A stretch of DNA of 64,000 nt, from positions 434,001-498,000 of the forward strand of contig NZ_CP010776.1 in the NCBI RefSeq assembly GCF_001577755.1, given 5' to 3'. The position numbers and the translations under genes were made by a program. Every line of letters starts with the position of its first letter. Position 1 is the first letter of the stretch. Under the pieces are notes generated by a model. It ran no database searches, was not told the origin of the DNA, and saw only the letters and a program-made list of their open reading frames with translations. Source of the DNA: Rufibacter sp. DG15C. Lineage in GTDB: Bacteria > Bacteroidota > Bacteroidia > Cytophagales > Hymenobacteraceae. Positions 1 through 9,169 of this stretch are shown piece by piece.

Positions 1-2
1 AC

Positions 3-356
3 TTAGGCATCATTGCCGTGGTGCAATTTGTGGTGACGCTGGGCCTCGGCGTTTTTTCTGAGGCGGGAGACATGGGCGTGGCCTGGCTGTATCCCTTGGA
101 TTACCTGCTGGTGGCGGTGTTCCTCAATTACGTGTACGGTTTGCTCTTACAGCTTTTCACGCCCAAACTGCCCGGCGGTGGCTTCTGGCTTCTGTGGCTG
201 ATTCTGGGCACCGGCTTGATGCTGGCCAATGAGCTGTTCATCCAGGGCGCCACGCAGATGCTGCATGTTATCCTCTTGGCAGCCGCAGCATTAAACGCCC
301 TCTATTTCTACAAAGACCTGGGCAGAAAGAAGCCGGCATTTACCAAGTCCTCTTAA
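3..356 (+). CDS. Integral membrane protein, 5' end cut by window edge
   Basis: The frame is open from base 3 with no stop, so the gene very probably begins upstream of the window; a GTG at 18 is only an internal candidate. The visible 118 residues are strongly hydrophobic, with about four membrane segments separated by short loops, and end in a basic tail (GRKKPAFTKSS) typical of a cytoplasmic C-terminus. I do not recognise the family. The stop is TAA at 354-356, and a decayed copy of the window's 38-nt palindrome starts 4 nt later. Confidence 0.6.
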   Translation, partial: LGIIAVVQFVVTLGLGVFSEAGDMGVAWLYPLDYLLVAVFLNYVYGLLLQLFTPKLPGGGFWLLWLILGTGLMLANELFIQGATQMLHVILLAAAALNALYFYKDLGRKKPAFTKSS

Positions 357-359
357 ATT

Positions 360-397
360 CGTTTTTGGCTTATTATTGATAAATCAGGTCAAAAGTG
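360..397. repeat. 38-nt palindrome, copy 1 (decayed)
   Basis: The left arm CGTTTTTGGCTTATTAT differs from the family consensus at three positions and the right arm at four. It lies just after the stop of the cut membrane gene and 34 nt before the Nudix gene. Confidence 0.6.
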
Positions 398-431
398 CTT
401 TACAACTTATAATTCATTAAACTTCTTTCCC

Positions 432-1001
432 TTGAAGCCAGAACATTCTTTAGAAAACCCTTGGACGACGTTAGAGTCAACACATATATATAATAACCCT
501 TGGATTAGTGTCAGAGAGGATAAAGTACTCAATCCAAATGGAGGAAAAGGCATTTATGGCATCGTCACAATGCGTAATAAAGCCATTGGAATTATTCCGA
601 TTGATGAGAATGGCAATACTTGGCTTGTTGGTCAATATAGATACGCATTAAATGAGTACTCTTGGGAGATTCCTATGGGGGGCGGTCCAATTGAACTGGA
701 CGTATTGGAATCTGCGCAACGCGAACTTAAGGAAGAAACTGGCTTAACCGCCATGACTTGGACTAGAATTGGCAGGGTACATACCTCTAATTCGGTAACT
801 GACGAAGAGGGCTTTATCTTTATTGCTGAAAACTTAACAATTGGAGAACCTGACTTTGAAGAAACTGAGGACCTCAAAATTTGGATTCTTCCCCTTCGTG
901 AAGCGATAGAAATGGTGATGAACGAGGAAATTACTGATGTCATTTCGGTGGCGGGTTTGCTTAAGGCGGAACGCGTTTTGGCAGCCCGGCAAAACAAATA
1001 A
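432..1001 (+). CDS. Nudix hydrolase, ADP-ribose pyrophosphatase-like
   Basis: This 189-residue protein should hydrolyse a nucleoside diphosphate linked to another moiety, with ADP-ribose or a sugar nucleotide as likely substrates (family inference). The Nudix box lies at about residues 83-105 and ends in RELKEETGL, the metal-binding half. The first conserved Glu of the textbook motif is not at its canonical spacing (GGGPIELD), a variant seen in some subfamilies. The WEIPMGGG lead-in resembles ADP-ribose pyrophosphatases. No ATG is available at this end; the start is TTG at 432. The gene is visibly more AT-rich than its neighbours and is bracketed by palindrome copies at 360 and 1041, so it looks like an accessory insertion. 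Confidence 0.85.
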   Translation: MKPEHSLENPWTTLESTHIYNNPWISVREDKVLNPNGGKGIYGIVTMRNKAIGIIPIDENGNTWLVGQYRYALNEYSWEIPMGGGPIELDVLESAQRELKEETGLTAMTWTRIGRVHTSNSVTDEEGFIFIAENLTIGEPDFEETEDLKIWILPLREAIEMVMNEEITDVISVAGLLKAERVLAARQNK

Positions 1002-1040
1002 TTTACTTGGTTTAGCACTAATTCTGAGAACGGGCTGTTT

Positions 1041-1078
1041 CGTTTTCGACCTGATTCCTAGAAAACAGGCCAAAAACG
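1041..1078. repeat. 38-nt palindrome, copy 2
   Basis: The right arm matches the consensus exactly and the left arm has four changes; the loop is CTAG. It lies between the Nudix gene and plsC. Confidence 0.85.
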
Positions 1079-1119
1079 GCCGATGGAAACAGAGTGCGTG
1101 GTAAGTTTTAAATTATTTG

Positions 1120-1127
1120 TAATTTTG
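1120..1127 (+). promoter_or_regulatory. Possible -7 box TAATTTTG upstream of plsC
   Basis: The octamer matches the Bacteroidota -7 consensus TAnnTTTG. It ends only 5 nt before the plsC ATG, so a transcript from it would be leaderless or nearly so. No good TTTG -33 box is seen at the right spacing, so this is weak. Confidence 0.3.
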
Positions 1128-1132
1128 AAAAG

Positions 1133-1927
1133 ATGAACTGGCTAAAGAAAACCGGAAAGAAAGCTTACTCTGTGTGGTGTACCACATGGTTTGTGCTGCC
1201 ATTTATCACGTCCTATCCGCTTTTCAGGCTGTTTGTCTCCAAGCCGCAGTGGTACCGCCACGGCCATACCTTGAACCGTCTCTGGTCAAAAGTGCAGCTG
1301 CGTATGTACCTAATGCCCGTTAAAGTACGCGGTCAGGAGTTCCTGGACCCAAAGCAGAACTACGTTTTTGCGCCCAACCATAGTTCGTTCATTGACATTC
1401 CCATGCTGTTGGCGGCCATTCCGGGCTTCCTCAACTTTGTGGGCAAGAAGTCTTTGACCAAGGTGCCGCTGTGGGGCCTGATCTATGACCGGCTGTACAT
1501 ATCAGTAGACAGGAAAAGCGCCGTGAGCAGCGCCAAAGCCTACATCTCAAGCAAGAAAAGTTTGGAGGCGGGCCGCAGCGTGGTGATCTTCCCGGAGGGG
1601 ACCATCTCTGAGGAAGCGGGCAAGGAGTTGCTGCCGTTTAAGGACGGACCGTTTAAATTAGCCATTGAGAAGCAGGTGCCGCTGGTGCCCATTTCCATGC
1701 CATACAATCATCTCTTTCTGCCAGACGTGAAGGGGAAACTGATCATCCGGTACCATCGTCTGGAGATGACCATTCACAGACCTATCCCTACCGAGGGCCT
1801 GACGCTGCAAGATGTAGAATTTTTGAAGCAGCAGACCTTTTCCATTATTCAAGAAGCATTACACGCCAAGAACCATGAGTACCAATATAGAGACACTCCG
1901 TCAGTTAGCGCACTTAGCCCGGCTTGA
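1133..1927 (+). CDS. plsC: 1-acyl-sn-glycerol-3-phosphate acyltransferase (PlsC-type)
   Basis: This 264-residue membrane-bound enzyme is expected to acylate lysophosphatidate to phosphatidate in phospholipid synthesis at the inner membrane. The catalytic HX4D block is visible as NHSSFID at residues 82-88 and the substrate-binding block as FPEGTIS at 153-159, in the usual order. A hydrophobic anchor lies at about 17-34. The length is normal for the family. The last 53 nt overlap the start of gatC in another frame, which suggests translational coupling. The chain end (DTPSVSALSPA) is encoded only by this overlap. Confidence 0.9.
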   Translation: MNWLKKTGKKAYSVWCTTWFVLPFITSYPLFRLFVSKPQWYRHGHTLNRLWSKVQLRMYLMPVKVRGQEFLDPKQNYVFAPNHSSFIDIPMLLAAIPGFLNFVGKKSLTKVPLWGLIYDRLYISVDRKSAVSSAKAYISSKKSLEAGRSVVIFPEGTISEEAGKELLPFKDGPFKLAIEKQVPLVPISMPYNHLFLPDVKGKLIIRYHRLEMTIHRPIPTEGLTLQDVEFLKQQTFSIIQEALHAKNHEYQYRDTPSVSALSPA

Positions 1928-2162
1928 GTTTGATGAGACCAAAGAGCAGGAAATGCTCAAAGGTTTAAATGAGATCCTGGACTGGGTAGACCAACTGCGC
2001 CAACTGGACACCGCCAACGTAGAGCCGCTGGTGCACATGTCTGAGGAAGTGAACGTGCTGCGCGAAGACGTGGCCCAGAACACCGTGAGCCATGAAGACG
2101 CCCTGCGTCTGGCGCCGCGCAAAGACTCAGACTATTTCAGGGTTCCTAAAGTGATGGAATAG
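1875..2162 (+). CDS. gatC: Asp-tRNA(Asn)/Glu-tRNA(Gln) amidotransferase subunit C
   Basis: This small third subunit of GatCAB stabilises the complex that converts misacylated Glu-tRNA(Gln) and/or Asp-tRNA(Asn) to the amidated forms. The 95-residue sequence has the family landmarks: LAHLARLEF near the N-terminus, VEPLVHMSE in the middle, LREDV, and the closing APRKDSDYFRVPKV block. It overlaps plsC by 53 nt and is followed after 5 nt by the next gene, so all appear to be one transcript. gatA and gatB are not in the window. Confidence 0.92.
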   Translation: MSTNIETLRQLAHLARLEFDETKEQEMLKGLNEILDWVDQLRQLDTANVEPLVHMSEEVNVLREDVAQNTVSHEDALRLAPRKDSDYFRVPKVME

Positions 2163-2167
2163 GCTAG

Positions 2168-5100
2168 ATGACATTTCTTTCTTTCTGGAAAAACTTAGAT
2201 GGGGGCCGACGTGCCCTTTATCTTTTACTGTTGGGTGCCGTTCTGGCGGCTATTGGTTTGGGCATCTACGGATTTTATAAAGGAGACCAGCTGGTTTTCC
2301 CCTTAGAAAGACAGGCCGAGCTTTTCCCTGCCGAGGCGCATTTGGACGAGGCCTCTCCCCTGCTCACGCCCATCAGGATTGAAGTAAACGCCTACCTGGT
2401 CTCTGAGCGCTACACCGTGGGCGCCATGCAACTGCCCATCTGGGCGGTCTGGACGGTATTGGCCGGTTTGGCCATTTCCCTCACCTTTTTCTGGACGCTC
2501 ATCAGCTCGCTTAAACGGCTCCCATTTTACGTGGCCGTTGGCCTGGGCATGCTGTGGCTTTCTACCTTTAACCTGGACTTGCTGGGCATCTTCTCAGAGA
2601 CCGGTCGCACGCTGCTATTGATCACGCTGGGCGTATTGGGCGGCGCCAGCTACCTGTTTCACTCCTTTCTGCCGCAGTTTTCGTTTACCCAACGGTTTCT
2701 AGTCTTTACGCTGTTGGTGTTGGGTTTAGGCACAGCTATTTTTTATGCCTCGCCGTTCTCCTCTGATTTAACGGCCATGCATTTGGTCAATTATAGCACG
2801 CTGGGAAGCATAGTGGCCTCTTTGCTGTTTATGATCTTGGTGGGCTATGAGAACCTGCACGGTTTGTTGTGGTTCAACACGCAGGCTCAAAACCCTAACC
2901 GCCGCTTTGGCCTGCCGCAGTTTCTGCTCATCAGTGTGCTGTACCTGGGCAACTTGTTGCTGCTGTACTTAAAGCAACGCCGCATCCTGGATCTGGATTT
3001 GGTCTTACTGCATCCCTTCTTGATTCTGCTTTGCTCTGCTTTTATGGGATTCTGGGGCCTTCGCCAACGGCAAGTGCACTATAGTCGGTTTTTGCGGTTT
3101 GACACCGAGGCTGCTCCTATTTACCTGGTGCTGGCTTTGCTGACCTTCCTGAACATAGGCTATGCCTATCTGTTGGCTAATGACGCCACTCTGAACGCCT
3201 ATAAAAACCTGGTTATCCTAACGCACCTGGCCTACGGTATACCGTTCCTGCTGTATGTGGTAGTAAACTTCGGGCCCTTGATCAAGCAAAAGTTGCGCGT
3301 GTACAAAGTGGTTTATGAACCGAAGCGCTTGCAGTACTACACAGTTTACCTGATGGGCACCGTGATTATGGTGGTGTTGCTCTTGCACTCCAGTTACGCG
3401 GTGCAGAACCAGGCCATGGGCGGCTATTATACCTATCTGGGAGATTTGTACCGCCAAACGGAGGCCTTGCCTTTGCTGGCTGAACAATATTACACCGAGG
3501 CCGCCGACCGAAGCCGCACCAGTCAGCGCGCTCGTGTTTCTTTAGTGGATATGTATCACCAAGGAGGCATGCGCACCTTGGAGCTGAGGCAATTGGAGAC
3601 CCTCATGGAAAACACGCCGGCGCCCACGCATTACCTGCGCTACGCAGATTTGATGACCGACCAGGCCGACTTATTTGCCCACCTGCAACTATTAAGGGAC
3701 GGCGTAAAAGCGTTTCCGGAGAACGGCCCGCTGCTCAACAACATGGCCCTGCTGTATGGGACTACAACCTTTCAGGATTCGGCGGCGCAGTATTTAGATT
3801 TAGCCTTGACCCACGCCCAGGACCCCGAGGTGGTGCAGGCCAACCAATTGGCGTTCCTGCTACGCCATAACTTCGCAGCCCAGGCCAAGGAGTTTGCCGC
3901 CAAATATGACGGAGATTACAGCCCTCTGCTTACCAACAAGCTGGCTATTTCTTATATATTAAATGAGCCAACGCCTGCCACTTTGCCACCTACGTTGCAG
4001 GATAGTGTCTTGACAACGCAAAGCTTTGCCGGTTTTTACCTGAAAAACTTGGTGACAACCGTGAAAGCAGACACGTCTGCTATTTCAACCATCAGCCAAC
4101 TGTTACGACAAGAGGTAAACCAGTCCTATGCAGATGACTTGCTTCTCTTGAAAGGCATTTTACAGCAACGCCAGGGTCAATCGCAGGAGGCTAAGAGAAC
4201 GCTCACCCAATTAGCTACGGCCAGCGAAGGCGTTGCCGGCTACTATTATGACATCTTGGGACAGTGGATGCTACAGTCAAAGCTCTACCCACTGGCGGCT
4301 AATTACTTTGAGGAAGCGCGTCAGGCAGGCTATAAAGATGCGCACTTGCACGCGGTCATTGCCCACGCCTTGAACGGAAACCATGAGTTGGCGGCCCAGA
4401 TTGCCCTGCAACCAGCCAATGCGTTTCCAAATGCCAGCCAACAGAAAGCGGCCACCAACCTGGCCATTGCCACCCAGCTCACCCCAGAACAAGCCACTAC
4501 CGCCCCAGACTCTTTGAAAGTAAGGTTCTTGCAATTGAAGGCCTCTCAGTTACCTATAGCCGACGTCGAGAAAGTGGCCCAACAGATTACCACGTCCGCC
4601 TTGGCTCCGGTAGCAGCCCTACCCTTGGTGGCACGCTACCTTCAGGAGAACAACCTGGTAGCGGCGCAAAATCAATTGAACACGCACTTCCCGGCCAACT
4701 TCCCAAAGAACGTGTTGAAGTCAGAGGCGACCGGTTTGCAGGCCCAATTGTGGTACAAAGCCCAGGCGTGGCAAGGGTTAGAGGAACAGCTCCCTAAAAT
4801 GTATTTCGCACCGCAGCACGTAGGCACCAAACTTTATTACCAGGCTTTGACGGCCCGGCGTAATAAACAGACCAAGCAAGCGACTAATCTCTACAACCAG
4901 CTTTCACAGAAGGCGCCGGGGCATGAGGCAGGCCAATTGACCGCAGCGTCTTTCTTCAGTGCCCAGAAGCAGGGATTACGCGCGTATGACATTTTACTAG
5001 AAGCAGTCTCTTACAATCCGCAGTCCATCACCTTGCGCAAAGCCTACATCAAAGAGGCCCTTAAACAAGGATTCAAAGACTACGCCTTGCAGGGGTTGGA

Positions 5101-5203
5101 AGGGTTACAGCCTTTGGTTAGTCCTACGGAATACCTTACCTTTAAAAGAGAAATAGACGCCCACTTGCAGGCCAGTGATTCCCTGAGCCAAGGGTGGCAA
5201 TAA
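2168..5203 (+). CDS. Large polytopic membrane protein with TPR-like C-terminal half
   Basis: This 1011-residue protein is unrecognised by name. Roughly the first 410 residues hold many hydrophobic membrane segments, the last around [20 protein letters not shown]. The remaining 600 residues are soluble, helical and alanine/glutamine/leucine-rich, with repeating tetratricopeptide-like pairs (for example [19 protein letters not shown]), so they probably form a periplasmic or cytoplasmic scaffold. It starts 5 nt after gatC and ends 10 nt before an ABC ATPase, so it is co-transcribed with both. It does not resemble an FtsX/MacB permease, so partnership with the ATPase is only a contextual guess. 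Confidence 0.7.
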   Translation: MTFLSFWKNLDGGRRALYLLLLGAVLAAIGLGIYGFYKGDQLVFPLERQAELFPAEAHLDEASPLLTPIRIEVNAYLVSERYTVGAMQLPIWAVWTVLAGLAISLTFFWTLISSLKRLPFYVAVGLGMLWLSTFNLDLLGIFSETGRTLLLITLGVLGGASYLFHSFLPQFSFTQRFLVFTLLVLGLGTAIFYASPFSSDLTAMHLVNYSTLGSIVASLLFMILVGYENLHGLLWFNTQAQNPNRRFGLPQFLLISVLYLGNLLLLYLKQRRILDLDLVLLHPFLILLCSAFMGFWGLRQRQVHYSRFLRFDTEAAPIYLVLALLTFLNIGYAYLLANDATLNAYKNLVILTHLAYGIPFLLYVVVNFGPLIKQKLRVYKVVYEPKRLQYYTVYLMGTVIMVVLLLHSSYAVQNQAMGGYYTYLGDLYRQTEALPLLAEQYYTEAADRSRTSQRARVSLVDMYHQGGMRTLELRQLETLMENTPAPTHYLRYADLMTDQADLFAHLQLLRDGVKAFPENGPLLNNMALLYGTTTFQDSAAQYLDLALTHAQDPEVVQANQLAFLLRHNFAAQAKEFAAKYDGDYSPLLTNKLAISYILNEPTPATLPPTLQDSVLTTQSFAGFYLKNLVTTVKADTSAISTISQLLRQEVNQSYADDLLLLKGILQQRQGQSQEAKRTLTQLATASEGVAGYYYDILGQWMLQSKLYPLAANYFEEARQAGYKDAHLHAVIAHALNGNHELAAQIALQPANAFPNASQQKAATNLAIATQLTPEQATTAPDSLKVRFLQLKASQLPIADVEKVAQQITTSALAPVAALPLVARYLQENNLVAAQNQLNTHFPANFPKNVLKSEATGLQAQLWYKAQAWQGLEEQLPKMYFAPQHVGTKLYYQALTARRNKQTKQATNLYNQLSQKAPGHEAGQLTAASFFSAQKQGLRAYDILLEAVSYNPQSITLRKAYIKEALKQGFKDYALQGLEGLQPLVSPTEYLTFKREIDAHLQASDSLSQGWQ

Positions 5204-5213
5204 GGACCAACCT

Positions 5214-5948
5214 ATGAGCACCATCATTCAAACCAATGAGATCTCGCGCATGTACCAGATGGGCACCGAAACCATCCATGCCCTTAGGTCTATTTCCATT
5301 GAGATTCAGAAAGGCGAGTACGTGGCGTTTATGGGACCTTCGGGGTCTGGTAAGTCCACGCTCATGAACATCATTGGCTGCTTAGACACGCCCACCAGCG
5401 GTACCTACATTCTCAACGGCAAGGATGTGAGCAACATGGTGGACAATGAGCTGGCCACGGTGCGTAACAGAGAGATTGGCTTTGTGTTTCAGACGTTCAA
5501 CTTGCTACCCAGGTCCTCTTCTTTAGAGAACGTGGCCTTGCCGTTGGTGTATGCCGGTTACAGCAAATCTGAGCGCGAAGAAAGAGCCATGGAGGCTCTA
5601 AGAAGCGTTGGTCTGGATACCAGAGCCAAACACAAGCCCAATGAGCTGTCAGGTGGTCAGCGCCAACGCGTGGCCATTGCCCGCGCCTTGGTGAACGATC
5701 CTAGTATTCTGCTGGCAGATGAGCCAACGGGTAACCTTGACTCCAAAACCTCTTATGAGATCATGGAGCTGTTTGAGAACCTGTACGCCAAAGGCCACAC
5801 CATTATCATGGTTACCCACGAGGACGACATCGCCCATTACGCGCACCGCATTGTACGCCTGCGCGATGGTCTGATTGAGTCTGACCTCATCAATGAAAAC
5901 GTGACGATCCCGCATCTGCAGGCCACCGCGCACAACGCATCTATTTAG
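5214..5948 (+). CDS. ABC transporter ATP-binding protein, LolD/MacB class
   Basis: The 244-residue nucleotide-binding domain has all motifs: Walker [10 protein letters not shown] (41-49), Q-loop Q93, signature LSGGQ (145-149), Walker B ILLADE (165-170) and the switch His at 202. The [13 protein letters not shown] and [15 protein letters not shown] stretches are typical of the LolD/MacB/FtsE class, which works with FtsX-fold permeases in lipoprotein release, peptide efflux or division. No such permease is adjacent; the upstream partner is a TPR membrane protein and the downstream one a cobalamin enzyme 3 nt away. Function is therefore assigned only to class level. Confidence 0.88.
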   Translation: MSTIIQTNEISRMYQMGTETIHALRSISIEIQKGEYVAFMGPSGSGKSTLMNIIGCLDTPTSGTYILNGKDVSNMVDNELATVRNREIGFVFQTFNLLPRSSSLENVALPLVYAGYSKSEREERAMEALRSVGLDTRAKHKPNELSGGQRQRVAIARALVNDPSILLADEPTGNLDSKTSYEIMELFENLYAKGHTIIMVTHEDDIAHYAHRIVRLRDGLIESDLINENVTIPHLQATAHNASI

Positions 5949-5951
5949 TTA

Positions 5952-6503
5952 ATGAAAATATACACCAAGACCGGCGACAAAGGCGAAACCTCTTTGATTG
6001 GCGGCACCCGCGTAAAAAAGTCCCACGTCCGCATTGAGGCTTACGGCACCGTAGACGAGCTCAATGCCTTTATTGGCGTGGTACGTGACCAGGAAGTAAA
6101 CCAGAAGCGCCAGGCCTTATTCTCTGAGATACAGGATCGCCTGTTCACCATTGGCTCTACTTTGGCCACAGATCCAGGAAAAGACACCAAAATTCAGACG
6201 CCAGACCTGCAAGAAGAAGACATCCAGTTTCTGGAGAAAGAGATGGACGCGCTGGACCAGAATTTACCGCCTTTGCGTAACTTCATCTTGCCGGGCGGGC
6301 ATGTGGCTGTATCATTTTGCCATGTTGCGCGTACAGTGTGCAGACGGGCAGAGCGCCTTTCCATTGCCTTACAAGAAGACTCTCCGGTAGATGATCTTAT
6401 TATCAAGTACCTGAACAGACTGTCAGACTTCCTTTTTGTTCTAAGCCGCGCCATCAGCCAAGAGCTGGGTGCACAAGAGATAACCTGGAAGCCTCGTATC
6501 TGA
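5952..6503 (+). CDS. Cob(I)alamin adenosyltransferase, PduO type
   Basis: The protein (183 aa) transfers the adenosyl group from ATP to cob(I)alamin to make adenosylcobalamin, the cofactor of methylmalonyl-CoA mutase. The ATP-binding N-terminal block TKTGDKGETSLIGG (5-18) and the YGTVDELNAFIG segment (31-42) are diagnostic of the PduO family, as are VARTVCRRAER and YLNRLSDFLFVLSR towards the end. It starts 3 nt after the ABC ATPase and its stop codon lies inside a terminator hairpin, so it ends the operon. It fits functionally with the mutase and MeaB genes 31-40 kb downstream. Confidence 0.93.
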   Translation: MKIYTKTGDKGETSLIGGTRVKKSHVRIEAYGTVDELNAFIGVVRDQEVNQKRQALFSEIQDRLFTIGSTLATDPGKDTKIQTPDLQEEDIQFLEKEMDALDQNLPPLRNFILPGGHVAVSFCHVARTVCRRAERLSIALQEDSPVDDLIIKYLNRLSDFLFVLSRAISQELGAQEITWKPRI

Positions 6504-6513
6504 GGCTTTTTTT
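6490..6513 (+). terminator. Intrinsic terminator after the cobalamin adenosyltransferase
   Basis: The 6-bp stem AGCCTC/GAGGCT encloses GTATCT and is followed directly by a run of T. The stop codon TGA is part of the stem, so the terminator overlaps the gene end. Confidence 0.8.
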
Positions 6514-6559
6514 ATTCTAGCAGAACTTAAAAACCGTACTATACTCACCTATTGTTTTT

Positions 6560-7630
6560 ATGCAATCAGACATCATGACGATTCATACCCAAGTAACCAC
6601 CGCCAGCCGGTTGGCAGACCTTGACATGGAGAACATCCAGTTCGGGAAAATATTTGCTGACCACATGGTCTCCATTGACTATGCAGACGGCGAGTGGCAG
6701 GCCCCTCAAATCTTACCTTACGGCCCTATTGAATTAAGCCCTGCCACGGCGGCGCTCCATTACGGCCAGGCCTTGTTTGAGGGCATGAAAGCCTACAAAA
6801 CCGTGAAGGGCGAGGTAGTGCTGTTTAGACCACAGGCCAACTGGGCCCGCATGAACGAGTCCGCCAAGCGTTTGTGCATGCCAGAGATTCCGGAAGAATT
6901 ATTCATGGAAAGCCTGAAGCAACTTATTGCCTTAGACGCTAATTGGGTGCCTAACAAAGTGGGCAATTCTTTGTACATCCGTCCGTTCATGTTCGCTAGT
7001 GATGCCTTGGTGGGCGTGCGTCCTTCTGAGACCTATAAATTCATGATTTTCTGCAGCCCGGCCAGCCAATACTACGCTGAGCCCGTGCGCGTGAAGATTG
7101 AGGAAAAATACACCCGCTCTGTTGAAGGTGGAGCTGGTTACGCCAAAGCCGCCGGCAACTATGGTGCCTCTCTCTATCCAACCATGTTGGCCCATGAGAA
7201 AGGCTTCCACCAAGTCATCTGGACAGACGGCAAGGAGCACAACTTCATTGAGGAGTCGGGTACCATGAACGTGATGTTTGTGATTGACGGAAAACTGGTA
7301 ACCCCAGCATTGAGCTCCTCCATCCTGGCTGGTATCACCCGTGACAGCGTGCTGCAATTGGCCCGCGACTGGGGAATGCCCGTAGAAGAGCGCCGCATTT
7401 CTGTACAGGAGATTGTAGACGCCCACGCAGCTGGCAAGCTAGAAGACGCTTTTGGAACCGGTACTGCCGCTACCATTGCGCCTATCAAGTCCATCACGTT
7501 CAAAGAGCATGAAATGGAGTTACCGGCCGTAGCAGACCGTACGTTCTCTAACAAAGTATCTGCAGAGCTGGACAAAATCAGACACGGCCAAGCCGAAGAC
7601 GTGCACGGCTGGATGGTTCCGGTGCAGTAG
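6560..7630 (+). CDS. ilvE: Branched-chain amino acid aminotransferase
   Basis: This 356-residue PLP enzyme of fold type IV exchanges amino groups between glutamate and the keto acids of Leu, Ile and Val. The Schiff-base lysine is expected at K196 in GYAKAAGNYGAS. Other class signatures are LHYGQALFEGMKAYK (67-80) with Arg at RPQANWARMNES, the EESGTMNVMFV phosphate-binding region and GTGTAATIAPI near the end. The length matches the long (type II) bacterial form. An ATG five codons inside the called start (6575) is an alternative. It is monocistronic, sitting between a terminator and a 219-nt gap. Confidence 0.95.
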   Translation: MQSDIMTIHTQVTTASRLADLDMENIQFGKIFADHMVSIDYADGEWQAPQILPYGPIELSPATAALHYGQALFEGMKAYKTVKGEVVLFRPQANWARMNESAKRLCMPEIPEELFMESLKQLIALDANWVPNKVGNSLYIRPFMFASDALVGVRPSETYKFMIFCSPASQYYAEPVRVKIEEKYTRSVEGGAGYAKAAGNYGASLYPTMLAHEKGFHQVIWTDGKEHNFIEESGTMNVMFVIDGKLVTPALSSSILAGITRDSVLQLARDWGMPVEERRISVQEIVDAHAAGKLEDAFGTGTAATIAPIKSITFKEHEMELPAVADRTFSNKVSAELDKIRHGQAEDVHGWMVPVQ

Positions 7631-7650
7631 ATTTAAGAAACACAAGAGGT

Positions 7651-7711
7651 AAGACGCAAGACACAAGACCGCTCAGGTAGTTTCACTTGAGAATCTTGTA
7701 TCTTGCGTCTT
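7651..7711. repeat. Inverted word AAGACGCAAGA...TCTTGCGTCTT
   Basis: An 11-nt word and its perfect reverse complement are separated by 39 nt, just downstream of ilvE. The same vocabulary recurs near 22138 and 32603, so this belongs to a dispersed intergenic family. A large-loop hairpin is possible. Confidence 0.6.
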
Positions 7712-7744
7712 TCCTATGTGAGAAGATTTAGAAGTGAGTGCCTT

Positions 7745-7782
7745 CGTTTTTAGCCTATTTTCCAGAAAACAAGCCAAAAACG
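7745..7782. repeat. 38-nt palindrome, copy 3
   Basis: There are two changes in the left arm and one in the right; the loop is CCAG. It lies between ilvE and prfB. Confidence 0.9.
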
Positions 7783-7807
7783 ATACTTGAAGCACCTTCA
7801 CTTCAAA

Positions 7808-7844
7808 AAATAGCACATCAGCACATTAAACAATTAGCACATTA
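7808..7844. repeat. TAGCACATCAGCACATTA word repeat, copy 1
   Basis: This 37-nt stretch recurs at 14156-14192 with about one difference. Here it lies 5 nt before the prfB start codon and would form its leader. The word CACATTA or CACATCA occurs four times inside it. Confidence 0.65.
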
Positions 7845-7849
7845 GCATA

Positions 7850-8927
7850 ATGACCCAAGAGCAGATAAAAGAGTTAAAAGGCCGCGTAGAGGCTTTGAGG
7901 AGGTATCTTTGACTATGATGCCAAGAAAGAACAAGTCCTAGCCATTGAAGAGAAATCTACCGCTCCTGATTTCTGGGATGACCCCAAGAAAGCAGAGGTA
8001 GTCTTAAAAGAAGCCAAAGGCCTCAAAACCTGGACCGACGACTTTGAGAAGACCAATAAGGCAGTAGAGGACGTAGAAGTACTCTTCGATTTTTATAAGG
8101 AAGGCGACGTGTCTGAAGACGACATAAATGCCGAGTACAAGTCTGCCGAGGAAACCGTAGAAGCCCTGGAGTTCAAGCGGATGCTTAGCAACGAGGAAGA
8201 CCAACTAGGCGCGGTGCTGGAGGTAAACTCGGGCGCGGGCGGCACAGAAAGCCAGGACTGGGCCGAAATGCTCTACCGCATGTACCTCATGTGGGGCGAG
8301 CGCAAAGGCTACACTGTCAAGCAGATTGACTTCCAGCCTGGCGAGGGCGCTGGTATCAAGTCGGCTACGCTGCAGTTTGACGGCGATTTTGCCTATGGCT
8401 ATCTGAAGGCAGAAATTGGCGTACATCGTTTGGTGCGGATCTCGCCGTTTGACTCGGGTGGGCGCCGTCATACGTCCTTTGCCTCAGTGTTCGCCTACCC
8501 GGTGGTGGATGACACCATTGAAATCACGGTGAACCCCGGCGACATTGAATGGGATACCTACCGCGCAGGCGGCGCCGGTGGCCAGAACGTGAACAAGGTG
8601 GAGACGGCCGTGCGCCTCAAGCACAAACCAACCGGTATTACCATTGCCGTGCAGATTGAGCGTTCGCAGCTCATGAACAAGGAGCACGCCATCAGGATGC
8701 TAAAATCTCAGCTATACCAGATTGAGATTAACAAGCGTAATGAGGAACGGGACAAGGTGGAGAGCACCAAAAAACGCATTGACTTCGGGTCGCAGATTAG
8801 GAACTACGTGTTGCACCCGTACAAGCTTATCAAGGACATACGCACCGGCGTTGAACGCACCGATGTGCAGAACGTCCTGGACGGTGACATAGATGACTAC
8901 ATCAAAGCTTTCTTGATGCAGAACTAG
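7850..8927 (+). CDS. prfB: Peptide chain release factor 2, with programmed +1 frameshift
   Basis: RF2 ends translation at UGA and UAA. The gene starts at ATG 7850 and reads 20 codons to an in-frame TGA at 7910; a +1 shift at CTT-T continues with Asp (GAC at 7911), giving about 358 residues, the normal RF2 length. The GGQ loop appears as [12 protein letters not shown] and the stop-recognition tripeptide SPF as [12 protein letters not shown], which separates RF2 from RF1 (PxT). A gene call beginning at 8109 would lose the N-terminal domain. The leader contains a word repeat and a palindrome copy. Autoregulation follows from the shift site. Confidence 0.95.
7898..7913 (+). promoter_or_regulatory. 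RF2 +1 frameshift signal
   Basis: The stretch reads AGGAGG-TAT-CTT-TGA-C: a Shine-Dalgarno-like AGGAGG three bases before the slippery CTT, then the in-frame TGA with C after it. This is the classic arrangement by which low RF2 allows a +1 shift. It is a rare strong Shine-Dalgarno sequence in a genome whose start sites mostly lack one. Confidence 0.95.
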
Positions 8928-8952
8928 AAAATCGGGTTTGAATTCATTTTTA

Positions 8953-8986
8953 AAAAGCGCCTTCTACTTGTAAGTAGAGGGCGCTT
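8953..8986 (+). terminator. Hairpin terminator after prfB
   Basis: A stem of about 16 bp (AAAGCGC...GCGCTTT) has a tiny loop. The T-run that follows is CGTTTTT, which is the left arm of palindrome copy 4, so the two elements abut. Confidence 0.75.
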
Positions 8987-8987
8987 T

Positions 8988-9025
8988 CGTTTTTGGCCTG
9001 TTTCCAGAAAATCAGGTTAAAAACG
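8988..9025. repeat. 38-nt palindrome, copy 4
   Basis: The left arm has one change and the right arm three. It directly follows the prfB terminator stem and supplies its T-run. Confidence 0.85.
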
Positions 9026-9169
9026 AGCTTGATTTCCGCTCAATGAAATACCATGCCTTGTTGAACCGAGCCCCCCTTACGCTTGTTCTTTCCGTACGTC
9101 GCACTTCCTACAGAAGTCCTTAAAGGCGAAACAATTGGCTTGGCTTTCAACGGTGGGCTTGTCTTCTTT

